From Rhodospirillaceae bacterium (lineage in GTDB: Bacteria; Pseudomonadota; Alphaproteobacteria; UBA7985), in contig PAFB01000123.1 of the NCBI GenBank assembly GCA_002700865.1, forward strand, positions 1 through 46,820: a stretch of 46,820 nucleotides of DNA, in the 5' to 3' direction. Each line of letters opens with the position of its first letter. Within the stretch, counting starts at the first letter, position 1. Under the pieces are notes generated by a model. That model ran no database searches and was not told the origin of the DNA. It saw only the letters and a program-made list of their open reading frames with translations. A program made the translations under genes and the position numbers. Positions 17,493 to 25,180 of the stretch are shown here, piece by piece.

Positions 17493-17811
17493 AAATTCGG
17501 GCGGATCCTGAAAGGAACTTCGGACGGGGCTGGATACGATACCAAGGGCTTAACCTGTCTGCCCCCTGCCTGCCTAGGCTGGAATTCGCTCATCTCCTTT
17601 GCCAAAGGTCGCATTCAGGGGAGCGCACCCCCTGACAAAACGGCCTTTGCTTGTTGGCAGTCCCAGTGACACATTTCTCGTATGCGGCAATGTGATCAAC
17701 CTGAAGCATTGAATCTGCTTCCTAAGGGATAAGATTTCGTCCAGTGTCGCGTTCGTCCCAAGATGTTTGTCTGATCGGGTCATTTGAGTCAGTTGTGGAG
17801 TAACCGCCGCC
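17493..17811. promoter_or_regulatory. 319-bp divergent intergenic region between pyrF and the MFS gene
   Basis: No gene seen. It must contain the promoters for pyrF (-) and the MFS transporter (+). A GC-rich inverted repeat, CAGGGG (17616-17621) and CCCCTG (17629-17634), and the small palindrome CCTTTGCCAAAGG lie in the middle. A weak promoter-like pair TTGAAT (17709) and TAAGAT (17730), with a short 15-bp spacer, precedes the MFS gene. GGAG lies 11 nt before its ATG. Confidence 0.4.
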
Positions 17812-19074
17812 ATGTCGAGCAGCCAGAACAGTATTTCAGCACGCGTGGCGATGATTATCATTGCCGGTTGCTTGATGGCGCTGATTTCGATGGGTGTGCG
17901 ATCATCTTTTGGTCTTTTTGTGGCCGGCGCACCTGATGCTTTAGGGGTCAGCGCCGGTGATTTTGGTCTGGCCTTGGGATGTCAAAACCTCATGTGGGGC
18001 GTTTTGGGTGCCTACGCGGCGACCCTTGTTGACCGATTTGGCCCCATGTGGGTGTTGATCGCGGGCTCTCTGATGTACGGCTTTGGCATCGTCGGAATGC
18101 TGCTGCTGCCCGGCACGATGTGGACTTACGTTCTGATGGGAGGGGTTGCCGGTGGCGGTGTTGCTGCGACAGCCTTTACCATCGTAGCGATCAGCTTCAG
18201 TAAACTGGTATCGCCGGAGCAGCGTTCATGGGCGCTTGGGCTAGGGACTGCTGCGGCGTCGTTTGGCCAGTTTGCTATCGGGTTGCCGACGGGAATTCTG
18301 CTGCAAAAAATCGGCTGGGAAGGCACTTTGTACGTGCTGGCCGGGGTCACCTTTTTGATCATTCCGCTATCGTTCTTTTTTGTCGGCGTCAAAGGCACGG
18401 CTGCAGAATCAAGTGTCAACGCGTCCTCGGGTACCTCTGCTGAGGTCTGGGCTGAAATCAAGCTTGCCTTCCAGCATCGCGGCTACGTGCTGCTGTTCTT
18501 TGGCTTCTTTGTCTGCGGGTTCCACATCTCGTTCATCTACATCTACCTCCCTAAGTTCCTGATTGATCAGGGCGTTCAGCCGCAATGGCTGAACGGCTTT
18601 GGCGGCATTGGGGCGGTATCGCTGGCTCTGGTTGGCCTGTTCAACATCGTCGGCGCTTACGTGTCAGGCCTCTATGGAAAGGCCGGGGTAAAGCGCTATG
18701 GGCTCGCTTTCATTTACGCGGCGCGCGGCGTGGTCATGGCGCTCTATATTCTGCTGCCGATCACAACGGCGAGCACCCTCGTTTTTGCGGCCGTCATGGG
18801 CATGCTGTGGCTGTCAACAGTGCCCCTGACCCAAGGCATCGTTGCTCAGATTTTCGGCATTCGGTACATGACGACGCTCTACGGGATTGTCTTTATTTCC
18901 CACCAGATCGGGGGCTTTACCGCGACCTTCCTGGCGCGCTGGATTGAGAATTTGACCGGTGAATTGACGTGGATGTGGTTCGCAGCAACGGCTATTGGAT
19001 TTATTGCGGCGGTTGTGCATTGGCCGATTGATGAGAAACCGGTTGAGCGCCCGCCCCAGCCTGCCACCACCTGA
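17812..19074 (+). CDS. MFS transporter (monocarboxylate/oxalate-type major facilitator)
   Basis: A 420-residue, 12-helix major facilitator. The N-terminus (VAMIIIAGCLMALISMGVRSSFGLF) and the loop after helix 2 (AATLVDRFGPMWVL, a form of the MFS A-motif GxxxDRxGxr) fit this superfamily. The arrangement resembles the monocarboxylate/OFA-type branch, with a central hydrophilic loop at about residues 195-215 and a short C-terminal tail ending PVERPPQPATT. Substrate cannot be inferred. The next gene starts 30 nt downstream and is probably co-transcribed. Confidence 0.85.
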   Translation: MSSSQNSISARVAMIIIAGCLMALISMGVRSSFGLFVAGAPDALGVSAGDFGLALGCQNLMWGVLGAYAATLVDRFGPMWVLIAGSLMYGFGIVGMLLLPGTMWTYVLMGGVAGGGVAATAFTIVAISFSKLVSPEQRSWALGLGTAAASFGQFAIGLPTGILLQKIGWEGTLYVLAGVTFLIIPLSFFFVGVKGTAAESSVNASSGTSAEVWAEIKLAFQHRGYVLLFFGFFVCGFHISFIYIYLPKFLIDQGVQPQWLNGFGGIGAVSLALVGLFNIVGAYVSGLYGKAGVKRYGLAFIYAARGVVMALYILLPITTASTLVFAAVMGMLWLSTVPLTQGIVAQIFGIRYMTTLYGIVFISHQIGGFTATFLARWIENLTGELTWMWFAATAIGFIAAVVHWPIDEKPVERPPQPATT

Positions 19075-19104
19075 TCCTGCCAACTGGTCCCGGTCCCGCC
19101 TCTG

Positions 19105-19524
19105 ATGTCTGACACATCATCACCATCGCAACCTTCCCCTTCGTCTCTGTCGCAACACGCGCTGGCATTCTGGGCGCTGACGGTTGGGACTTTGGTGGTT
19201 GTGATGCTGGTGGTCGTTATGGCGGTGGTGACGCGGCTGCCCGGCAGCTACAGCGGCACCGTTCTCGCCGTCTTCCCGCCGCGCACGCCGGCGGATCAAG
19301 TGTTCGCCGCTATCGATGAAACAGACGCTCGCATCATTCGAGCGACCTTGTTCAGCAATGCCTGGATTGTTGAAGAGCAATCACCTGGTTTTGTGGCTCG
19401 ACTTCGGGAAGCAGGGGCCTTAGCCGCGTGGAAACCCATTTCGGGGGTTTCTTTTGCCGTTGGCGGCTGCACCTTTGGCGCCATTTTGGCCAATGACCCC
19501 GCCTTTGATGCCGGTCCATCTTGA
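19105..19524 (+). CDS. Small single-pass membrane protein, function unknown
   Basis: A 139-residue protein not recognised. A Ser/Pro-rich N-terminus (to about residue 18) precedes one membrane helix at about 20-44 (AFWALTVGTLVVVMLVVVMAVV). The rest should be extracytoplasmic. It contains DETDARIIRATLFSNAWIVEE followed by a C-terminal Gly-rich hydrophobic patch (GVSFAVGGCTFGAIL). The mix of alternating hydrophobics and RLREAGALAAW suggests a small alpha/beta fold. It follows the MFS gene by 30 nt. Confidence 0.6.
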   Translation: MSDTSSPSQPSPSSLSQHALAFWALTVGTLVVVMLVVVMAVVTRLPGSYSGTVLAVFPPRTPADQVFAAIDETDARIIRATLFSNAWIVEEQSPGFVARLREAGALAAWKPISGVSFAVGGCTFGAILANDPAFDAGPS

Positions 19525-19545
19525 CGCCTTTATCTCAGACGCGCT

Positions 19546-20664
19546 CTAGGATGTTGCGCGCGTTACCCAAGACTGCAGGGAGACAAACCGGCACCCCTGC
19601 GCCTTCAAGCCATCAATCACGTCAGGCAAGGCGTCAACCGAACGCTGGTGAATCGAATGCAGCAGCACAATGTCCCCCGGCGCGCTCTGCTCCAGCACAT
19701 GTTCGGTGATGCCCCGCGCCGTGTCGATCTTCCAGTCCAGGCTGTCGTTGGTCCAGTTGATGACGTCCATGCCGTGGCTGGTCGCGGTCGCCAGAATGCC
19801 TGAGTTATAATTGCCAAAGGGCGGGCGGAAGAATTTTGGCGTAATCCCAATGCCGTTGAGCGCTGCTACACCCTTACGAAAGTCCTCACGCACCGTAGCA
19901 AGGCTTTCAGCGCGCAGGTTCTTGTGGTCCCAGGAGTGGTAGCCGACTTCGTGACCCCGGGTAATGGCAGCTTTGGCGGTGTTCGGGTTCTTTTGGACTT
20001 TGCTGCCCACAAAGAAAAACACAGCCTTCACGCCCTTTTCATCAAGGATGTCGTAGATCTGCGCGTCACGGGTGTGATGCGGGCCGTCATCAAAGGTCAT
20101 TACACAAGGGTAGGATCCGCCGGCATTTTTCATCCCGGCGGGGCCTTTGGTAAAGCTCAGCCCCGGCGCGACATAGGTGTCAAACCCACCGGGGACCGAG
20201 CGGCTTGACTGGATGCTCGTTGGGTCGAGCGGCGCGACAGGGGCGGTTGGCTGCGGCACGGCTGCGGTCGCTGGCACAATGGTTCGTGAGATCACCCGGC
20301 CATAGGGGCTTTGTGGACCGCCACTTGCGGCCAAAGCTGCGGCGGCGGCCTGGGCTTCGGCAAGCTGCAAAGCGCGGCGCTGGGCGAGGTATTGGTTGAG
20401 CTGCGACTGGGTCATCATGAAGATGCCCTGATCAGTCTGGATGGTGAACTTGTCTTCGTTTGGGGCGGCGGACTGATCGAGCGCGCTTTGGTCAAGCGAC
20501 TCCGCTCCCCCTTGCATCAGCACTCGTTCACCCGTGTCAGAAAACAGCTCAGCAACAGCCTTGTCCGCGGCTTCAGGGGCAACAACACCCCCGCCGACCG
20601 AGGCCGCACAGCCCGTCAGCAGCAGTGACAGGAAAATACCCGATGCCGCGAGACAAAAACGCAT
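19546..20664 (-). CDS. Polysaccharide deacetylase (NodB-homology) lipoprotein
   Basis: A 372-residue protein with a lipoprotein signal peptide: lipobox LLTG|C, Cys at residue 19. A Gln/Ala-rich linker of about 150 residues leads to a C-terminal NodB deacetylase domain (about 180-365). All carbohydrate esterase 4 motifs are present: TFDDGPHHT (1), HEVGYHSWDH (2, metal-binding His), FRPPFGNYN (3), DSLDWK (4) and IVLLHSIH (5). The enzyme probably removes N- or O-acetyl groups from peptidoglycan or a surface glycan while anchored to a membrane. Gene context gives no substrate. The start lies 90 nt downstream of the coiled-coil gene. Confidence 0.9.
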   Translation of the reverse strand: MRFCLAASGIFLSLLLTGCAASVGGGVVAPEAADKAVAELFSDTGERVLMQGGAESLDQSALDQSAAPNEDKFTIQTDQGIFMMTQSQLNQYLAQRRALQLAEAQAAAAALAASGGPQSPYGRVISRTIVPATAAVPQPTAPVAPLDPTSIQSSRSVPGGFDTYVAPGLSFTKGPAGMKNAGGSYPCVMTFDDGPHHTRDAQIYDILDEKGVKAVFFFVGSKVQKNPNTAKAAITRGHEVGYHSWDHKNLRAESLATVREDFRKGVAALNGIGITPKFFRPPFGNYNSGILATATSHGMDVINWTNDSLDWKIDTARGITEHVLEQSAPGDIVLLHSIHQRSVDALPDVIDGLKAQGCRFVSLQSWVTRATS

Positions 20665-20699
20665 AAACGATTAATCCTCAAAATATTACGTCTGCAGAA

Positions 20700-20713
20700 C
20701 CACGAATTCGTGG
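20700..20713. promoter_or_regulatory. 14-bp perfect palindrome upstream of the deacetylase gene
   Basis: CCACGAATTCGTGG is a perfect dyad 36 nt before the deacetylase ATG (minus strand). Its size and position suit a dimeric repressor site, but no consensus is recognised. Confidence 0.35.
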
Positions 20714-20754
20714 CGAAAACAATATCAATCACTAAAAAGCGGGGTTTTTCGGAT

Positions 20755-22704
20755 TTATGCGGCGTAATCAGTCGCTTGGGCGGGACCCTCAACTTTGGGA
20801 GGCTCGCTGCCTGCTTTGGATTTCGCATTTGAGAGCTTTTTAAGCTTGCGTTGGATGTCGGACAGGTCCTTTTGCAGGCTTTCCAACCGACGCTCCTTAC
20901 GCCGAAGCTCTTTCTCAAACTTGGCGTCGCTCTGGTTCTCCAGAACCAGGCGACCCATGCGGATTTCATCTTCGATGGTGTAGGCCAGTTCGCGTTTGCG
21001 GGTGAAGGATTCCGCCAACCGCGCGCCAAAATCGTCGCGCTCGGCGGCGGAAGCTTCGTCACGCAGTTTACGGATGCCGGTTCGTACATCCTGAAATTCA
21101 GCCCAAAGCGCCTGGTCGGTATCACGACCAGCGCTGCCCGCTTGCTTCCAGTCCGCCATGACCTGATCAACATGCGTGTCGAGTTCTTTGACCGTTGCGC
21201 CAACCGGTGGGTGGCTCAAGCGGTCGAGCAGCGCGCGTTTGCGGAAACTGTTGCTTTCGCGGCTTTCATCCAAGGTCTCAAAAAACGCCTTTCGGGCCTC
21301 GTTCAGAGCCTTTCGCGCCGTGCGCAGGTCTGCGCTAATGCGGCTGCTTTCTTCCGCGCCAAGCCGTCCTAATCCTTTGAGCTGATTCATGGCCGCTTCC
21401 GCGCCCTCCATACCCGCCTTGGCAGCATCTTCGATCCCGCGCCATTCTTTCATGGTGGCAATTTCGGCGGGTAGCTGGGCGGCTTTGGCCAGCGACTGGC
21501 GCGCACTGTCTGTGAGCGACACGACCAGCGCTTGGCGGCGTTCAATCTCGCGATCGGCGCGCCAGTGCAAATCATCAACCCGGCGCCGCAGCTTGTCGGT
21601 CAGGTCGCGGTGCGCACCATCGGCGCGTCGCTCCAAAGCGCTCACGGACTTGGACAGCCCGCGCAGTGACCGCCCATCGGTGAGGGCTGCGCCATCTTCG
21701 GCCAGCCCGTCGCAAGTCGCCTCCAGCGTGCGTGCTTCCTGTTCCAGCGCCGTCCTCAGTGTCTGCGTTTCGCTTGCCAGCGCATAGATATCTCGTTCGA
21801 TTGCTGCTGACATTTGCTGGAATTTCTGGTTCATAGCCTCATCATCCGCGCCACCCGCCTTCAGCCACGCGGCCTGCAGTCCCGCTAACTGAGCCGCCAT
21901 ATTCGTGCGGTCCGGGCTGGCCATCAGGTCAACCAGTTCGTTGAGGACTGATTGCCGTTCGGCGATGAACACTTCCGGGTGATCTTCCGCCATTCGGGCG
22001 CGCTTGAGCACGGTTTCCCTTGCGGCGGCGTAGCGTCTTTCCAGAACAGTGTCGTGAACAGCACCCGCTGACCCGGATTGCGTCCATTCTTCGCCAAGCT
22101 GTTCGATTTGTGTGGACAGGCCGCTGGGTGCTGCGGTGCTGAGGGCTTCAAGGCGGGTGATGATGCCGCGTTTCAGGTCCCACTGCGCCTGTGTACGGGT
22201 TTCCAGGGCAGCAACCAGCGCGGCAAACCCGCTTTCCAGCGCCTCCAAATCGCCCAGTCCGGGCGCATCTCTCAGGTCGGATCTCAGTTGGGCGACGTGC
22301 GGCTCCACGTCAGCGACGGAGGCCTGAGGGTCCGCGATTTGTCCCTGCAGTGTCGCCAGCGTGCCTGCGCGCGTCTGGTACAAAGCGCGCGCCTCCGCCA
22401 AGGCGCCAGCCTTGGAGCCTTTCGACCCCCGCGCAACCACCCGCCCGCCGTCGGCGAGCCTGACATTCCCGGCTTTGTCGACGTAGGCCAGTTCCTGTTC
22501 CCGGGCAGCAGATGAAACGGCTTTTTTGCTGGAGGACTTCACGGGCGCTTTGGCAGATGCCTGCGCCGCGCGGCGGCGTTTCTCGCGGCGGCGCTGGTCG
22601 GCGCGGTCTTCGGCGGCGTGTGGGTTCTGACGCGGTGCCCAAAACCACCGAAAAACACCAACGATAGAGGATAAAATCCCCTTTTTTTGATCACGCGACT
22701 TCAC
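20755..22704 (-). CDS. Long coiled-coil protein with DUF349-like repeats
   Basis: A 649-residue, highly charged, mostly helical protein. The N-terminus is basic and contains an SRDQKKGILSSIVGVFRWFW stretch, possibly a membrane-associating amphipathic segment, then a Lys/Arg/Ala-rich region. Repeats ending in W-x(3)-G motifs recur: EEWTQSGSAG, QAAWLKAGGAD and ADWKQAGSAGRDTDQALW. The last matches the DUF349 core well. The C-terminus (about 560-630) is a heptad-rich coiled coil (LRRKERRLESLQKDLSDIQR). No enzymatic motif is seen. DUF349 proteins have been linked to stress and RNA-related roles, but the function here is unknown. The gene stands apart from its neighbours. Confidence 0.7.
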   Translation of the reverse strand: MKSRDQKKGILSSIVGVFRWFWAPRQNPHAAEDRADQRRREKRRRAAQASAKAPVKSSSKKAVSSAAREQELAYVDKAGNVRLADGGRVVARGSKGSKAGALAEARALYQTRAGTLATLQGQIADPQASVADVEPHVAQLRSDLRDAPGLGDLEALESGFAALVAALETRTQAQWDLKRGIITRLEALSTAAPSGLSTQIEQLGEEWTQSGSAGAVHDTVLERRYAAARETVLKRARMAEDHPEVFIAERQSVLNELVDLMASPDRTNMAAQLAGLQAAWLKAGGADDEAMNQKFQQMSAAIERDIYALASETQTLRTALEQEARTLEATCDGLAEDGAALTDGRSLRGLSKSVSALERRADGAHRDLTDKLRRRVDDLHWRADREIERRQALVVSLTDSARQSLAKAAQLPAEIATMKEWRGIEDAAKAGMEGAEAAMNQLKGLGRLGAEESSRISADLRTARKALNEARKAFFETLDESRESNSFRKRALLDRLSHPPVGATVKELDTHVDQVMADWKQAGSAGRDTDQALWAEFQDVRTGIRKLRDEASAAERDDFGARLAESFTRKRELAYTIEDEIRMGRLVLENQSDAKFEKELRRKERRLESLQKDLSDIQRKLKKLSNAKSKAGSEPPKVEGPAQATDYAA

Positions 22705-22776
22705 GATGAGTCTTTTCCCGGTCCAATGTTTGCACGAACATAGTTTGATCTTTATCTATATTTATACGACATTACG

Positions 22777-22810
22777 AGAACCGGTGCGTGGAAAAAACAC
22801 GCTAGGTTCT
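22777..22810 (+). other. Nested stem-loop upstream of the solute-binding-protein gene
   Basis: AGAACC (22777-22782) pairs with GGTTCT (22805-22810), and inside it GCGTG (22786-22790) pairs with CACGC (22798-22802). The structure ends 24 nt before the first ATG of the solute-binding-protein frame, in an otherwise AT-rich intergenic region. It could be a leader structure or an operator. Confidence 0.45.
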
Positions 22811-22870
22811 GATATTCTCGATAGGTCATAAACAATGCGTCACCCCTTCTCTGCTCTCCGAGGTTAGACC

Positions 22871-23944
22871 TTGGCAGCTGCGATATGTGCCGCAGCGACA
22901 GTCGAAGCCGGTGCACAAACAGCCAACAGCGGACTCACGATTGCCACCTGGGGCGGATTCTATCAGACTGCCCAGACCCAAGTCCTCGCCGAGCCCTTTG
23001 CCCTGCAAACCGGGCGCACGGTTGACGTCGTTACCTACACCGGCCACCCGAACGAAGCGCGCCAGCGTGTCGAAGCGGCGCGCAGCACCGGTCAGAGCGT
23101 GGGCTGGGATGTTTTGGATTTGGAGCGTGCGGACGCCGAAGAGTTGTGTTTTCAAGGCTATCTGGAACCGCTGGAGCTGGCGCGGGCTGGCATCGATGAC
23201 GTCGAGAGTGATTTTGTGCAAGGGGCCGTCGGCCTGTGCTGGATCGGCAACGTCGTCTGGTCACAGAGCTTTGGCTTCGACCGCCGGTTATTCAACAGCG
23301 CTGAGCCCTTTGCGCTCGCTGACGCCTTTGACCCCTTATTGTTCCCGGGTCGCCGCTTGCTGACCCATTCCGGGCAAGTCGCCATGGAACTCGCTCTGCT
23401 TGCGGATGGAATGGCGCCCGAACGGGTCTACTCGGCCTTGGCAACGGATCAGGGCGTGCAGGATGCTTTGGCCGTGCTGGACCGGGTTAGAGGTGACGTG
23501 CAGTTTGTCAAAGCGACCTCGGATGTCTTCAGGTTGCTTGAGTCCGGGCGGGGAGCGGTTGGATTGATTTACCACTTCGACGCCCTGCGCCATGCGCGCG
23601 CGGCGCAACCGGTGATCGGGTACATGTGGGACAGCCACGTCATCGACCTCGACGTATTCGCCATTCCGGACGGCGCAGCAAACCCGCAATTGGCCATGGA
23701 CTTCATTGCCAATGTTTCGCGCGGCGCTTACCAGTCGGCGATGGCCACAGTCACGGGCTATGGCCCCGCAAGGCTGTCAGCGGCGCGGGCAGCGCGGCAG
23801 GATTTGCGGGCTTGGTTACCGACCTCACCGACGCATCTGCCCTTTGGCCTGCTGTTCCGTGGTGATTTCTGGGACACGGCCGAGGGCGAGGCCGCGCAGG
23901 CGGCCTACGACGCGTGGCGAGGGTCCATCACTGGCGCGCTATAG
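22871..23944 (+). CDS. PotD-type ABC solute-binding protein; signal peptide interrupted by an in-frame TAG
   Basis: An extracellular solute-binding protein of the spermidine/putrescine (PotD) class. The mature region opens with LTIATWGGFYQTAQTQV and contains WDVLDLERADAEELC, AVGLCWIGNVVWSQ, SGRGAVGLIYHFDA and PDGAANPQLAMDFIANVS. All are typical of that fold, and length is normal. The natural start appears to be ATG 22835. From there the frame reads MRHPFSALRG-stop-TLAAAICAAATVEAGA|QT, a textbook signal peptide broken by TAG at 22865-22867. The only start left is TTG 22871, preceded by GAGG with a 7-nt gap. It keeps the hydrophobic core but loses the basic n-region. No permease or ATPase gene is adjacent, so it is an orphan. 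It is either expressed from TTG with altered export, a recent pseudogene, or a sequencing error. Confidence 0.8.
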   Translation: MAAAICAAATVEAGAQTANSGLTIATWGGFYQTAQTQVLAEPFALQTGRTVDVVTYTGHPNEARQRVEAARSTGQSVGWDVLDLERADAEELCFQGYLEPLELARAGIDDVESDFVQGAVGLCWIGNVVWSQSFGFDRRLFNSAEPFALADAFDPLLFPGRRLLTHSGQVAMELALLADGMAPERVYSALATDQGVQDALAVLDRVRGDVQFVKATSDVFRLLESGRGAVGLIYHFDALRHARAAQPVIGYMWDSHVIDLDVFAIPDGAANPQLAMDFIANVSRGAYQSAMATVTGYGPARLSAARAARQDLRAWLPTSPTHLPFGLLFRGDFWDTAEGEAAQAAYDAWRGSITGAL

Positions 23945-23977
23945 CCCAGATTAGACTGCATCTTTGGGGGTCTGTCG

Positions 23978-25072
23978 CTAACCCTCGCTGATGGCGAGCA
24001 GATACAGCACCAGACCGGCCAGTAGCAGCCCCAGCACGACCAGAACCGCAACCTTCCAAACCGACGTTGGCCGCTCCCCCTGAACTTCGCCAGTGCGTGC
24101 GTTAACGACGAAGCGGTAAACGCGATCATTCCATCGGAAGGCTGACAGGTAGGTTGGCAGCAGAACGTGCTTGAAGGTGGTATCGTCATAGCGTGTGTCC
24201 AGCCGGGTAATCCGCTGTCGGTCACCACCAATCGACCGCCTCACGTCGCGCTCGATTGCCGTCTGCATGATCTGTTTCGCTTCGACAAAGCCGTCGGTCA
24301 ACGGCACTTGATAGGCTTCGGAAATATAGCCGGCCAGATACTCATCGGCGTAGGGCCTTTGGTTTTCCAAGTCCCACGGCGTCAACCGTGACAGGTGCTG
24401 GCGCGGCAGTGAATTCGAGGAGGGGACCAGAACATCGTCAAACAACCGCGTCACCCGCCCACTTTTCGGCGTCCAGCGCACACGGGTTTCCGTGCGCCGG
24501 TTTTCCCCACTGCCGACGGTCACCGTGTAGGTGTCCCCCCGAAAACCCTGATACCGGGTGGCGGTATCCGCGTCGAAGGTCCAATGGGGCAGGTAGACGC
24601 CCTTGAACTGGTCATCAGCGGTGGTGTGGCGGCGCATGGCTTCAGGGGCAAGCCAAGAGCGCTTTAGCCAGCGTTTGGTCGCTGTCCGAGCCTCTTTGGC
24701 GGTTAACTTGAAGGGAAGCAGGGCATCGGGTGACAGTCGCCTGACCTGAACCGGATCAACCACAACTGGCACGGCACAAAACGGGCAGCGCCCGGCGGTC
24801 TCGTTTTTAGCCAGCGTGAACTCAGCCGCGCAACTGTCACATTTTACAGCTGCGACGTGCTCAACCGCGTGGCTGTTTTCCAAGTCACGCAAAGCGCTGT
24901 CGAGGTCGTTTTCAACCACCTCGATTTGTGTAATCTCAATCGGGTTTTCGTGACCACAATAGTCGCAAGCAAGCACCTCCATTCCCGGCTTGTAGGCCAG
25001 AAGCGCGCCGCAGTTCTCGCAAGGGTAATCCTTGCGGTCGAGGGTGGTGCCGTCCTGGGTGTCGGTATCCAT
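23978..25072 (-). CDS. Double zinc-ribbon protein with C-terminal membrane anchor (YdjG-like)
   Basis: A 364-residue protein with two N-terminal zinc ribbons: Cys 18, 21, 36, 39 (CENC, CDYC) and Cys 78, 81, 96, 99 (CDSC, CPFC). A middle domain follows with aromatic-rich strands (GVYLPHWTFDADTATRYQG, HVLLPTYLSAFRW). A single membrane helix lies near the C-terminus at about 338-361. Similar proteins, often misannotated as primosomal or helicase-like because of the zinc ribbon, accompany SPFH proteins. Bacillus YdjG beside SPFH protein YdjI is the example I recall. The SPFH gene is 108 nt upstream, with a terminator-like hairpin in between. GGGGAC precedes ATG. Role inferred: membrane-linked partner of the SPFH scaffold. 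Confidence 0.75.
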   Translation of the reverse strand: MDTDTQDGTTLDRKDYPCENCGALLAYKPGMEVLACDYCGHENPIEITQIEVVENDLDSALRDLENSHAVEHVAAVKCDSCAAEFTLAKNETAGRCPFCAVPVVVDPVQVRRLSPDALLPFKLTAKEARTATKRWLKRSWLAPEAMRRHTTADDQFKGVYLPHWTFDADTATRYQGFRGDTYTVTVGSGENRRTETRVRWTPKSGRVTRLFDDVLVPSSNSLPRQHLSRLTPWDLENQRPYADEYLAGYISEAYQVPLTDGFVEAKQIMQTAIERDVRRSIGGDRQRITRLDTRYDDTTFKHVLLPTYLSAFRWNDRVYRFVVNARTGEVQGERPTSVWKVAVLVVLGLLLAGLVLYLLAISEG

Positions 25073-25147
25073 AAGAATGTCCCCGTTTATTCTGATGGTC
25101 TTGGATTACAGTCAGGCCCAACCGCAATGGCCGGTCCTCCATCGCTG

Positions 25148-25171
25148 AAAAAGGGGGCCCTTGCCCCCTTT
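25148..25171 (-). terminator. Terminator-like hairpin between the SPFH and zinc-ribbon genes
   Basis: On the minus strand AAAGGGGGC-AAGG-GCCCCCTTT forms a perfect 9-bp stem with a 4-nt loop, ending in TTTTT (25152-25148). This is a classical intrinsic terminator shape just after the SPFH stop at 25181. It would reduce or stop transcription before the zinc-ribbon gene 76 nt further on. Confidence 0.8.
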
Positions 25172-25180
25172 AACCTGATC

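Noticed and set aside
22865..22867. TAG as a pyrrolysine codon
   Set aside because: No sign of the pyrrolysine system here and the position is in a signal peptide, where a special residue makes no sense; mutation or restart is simpler.
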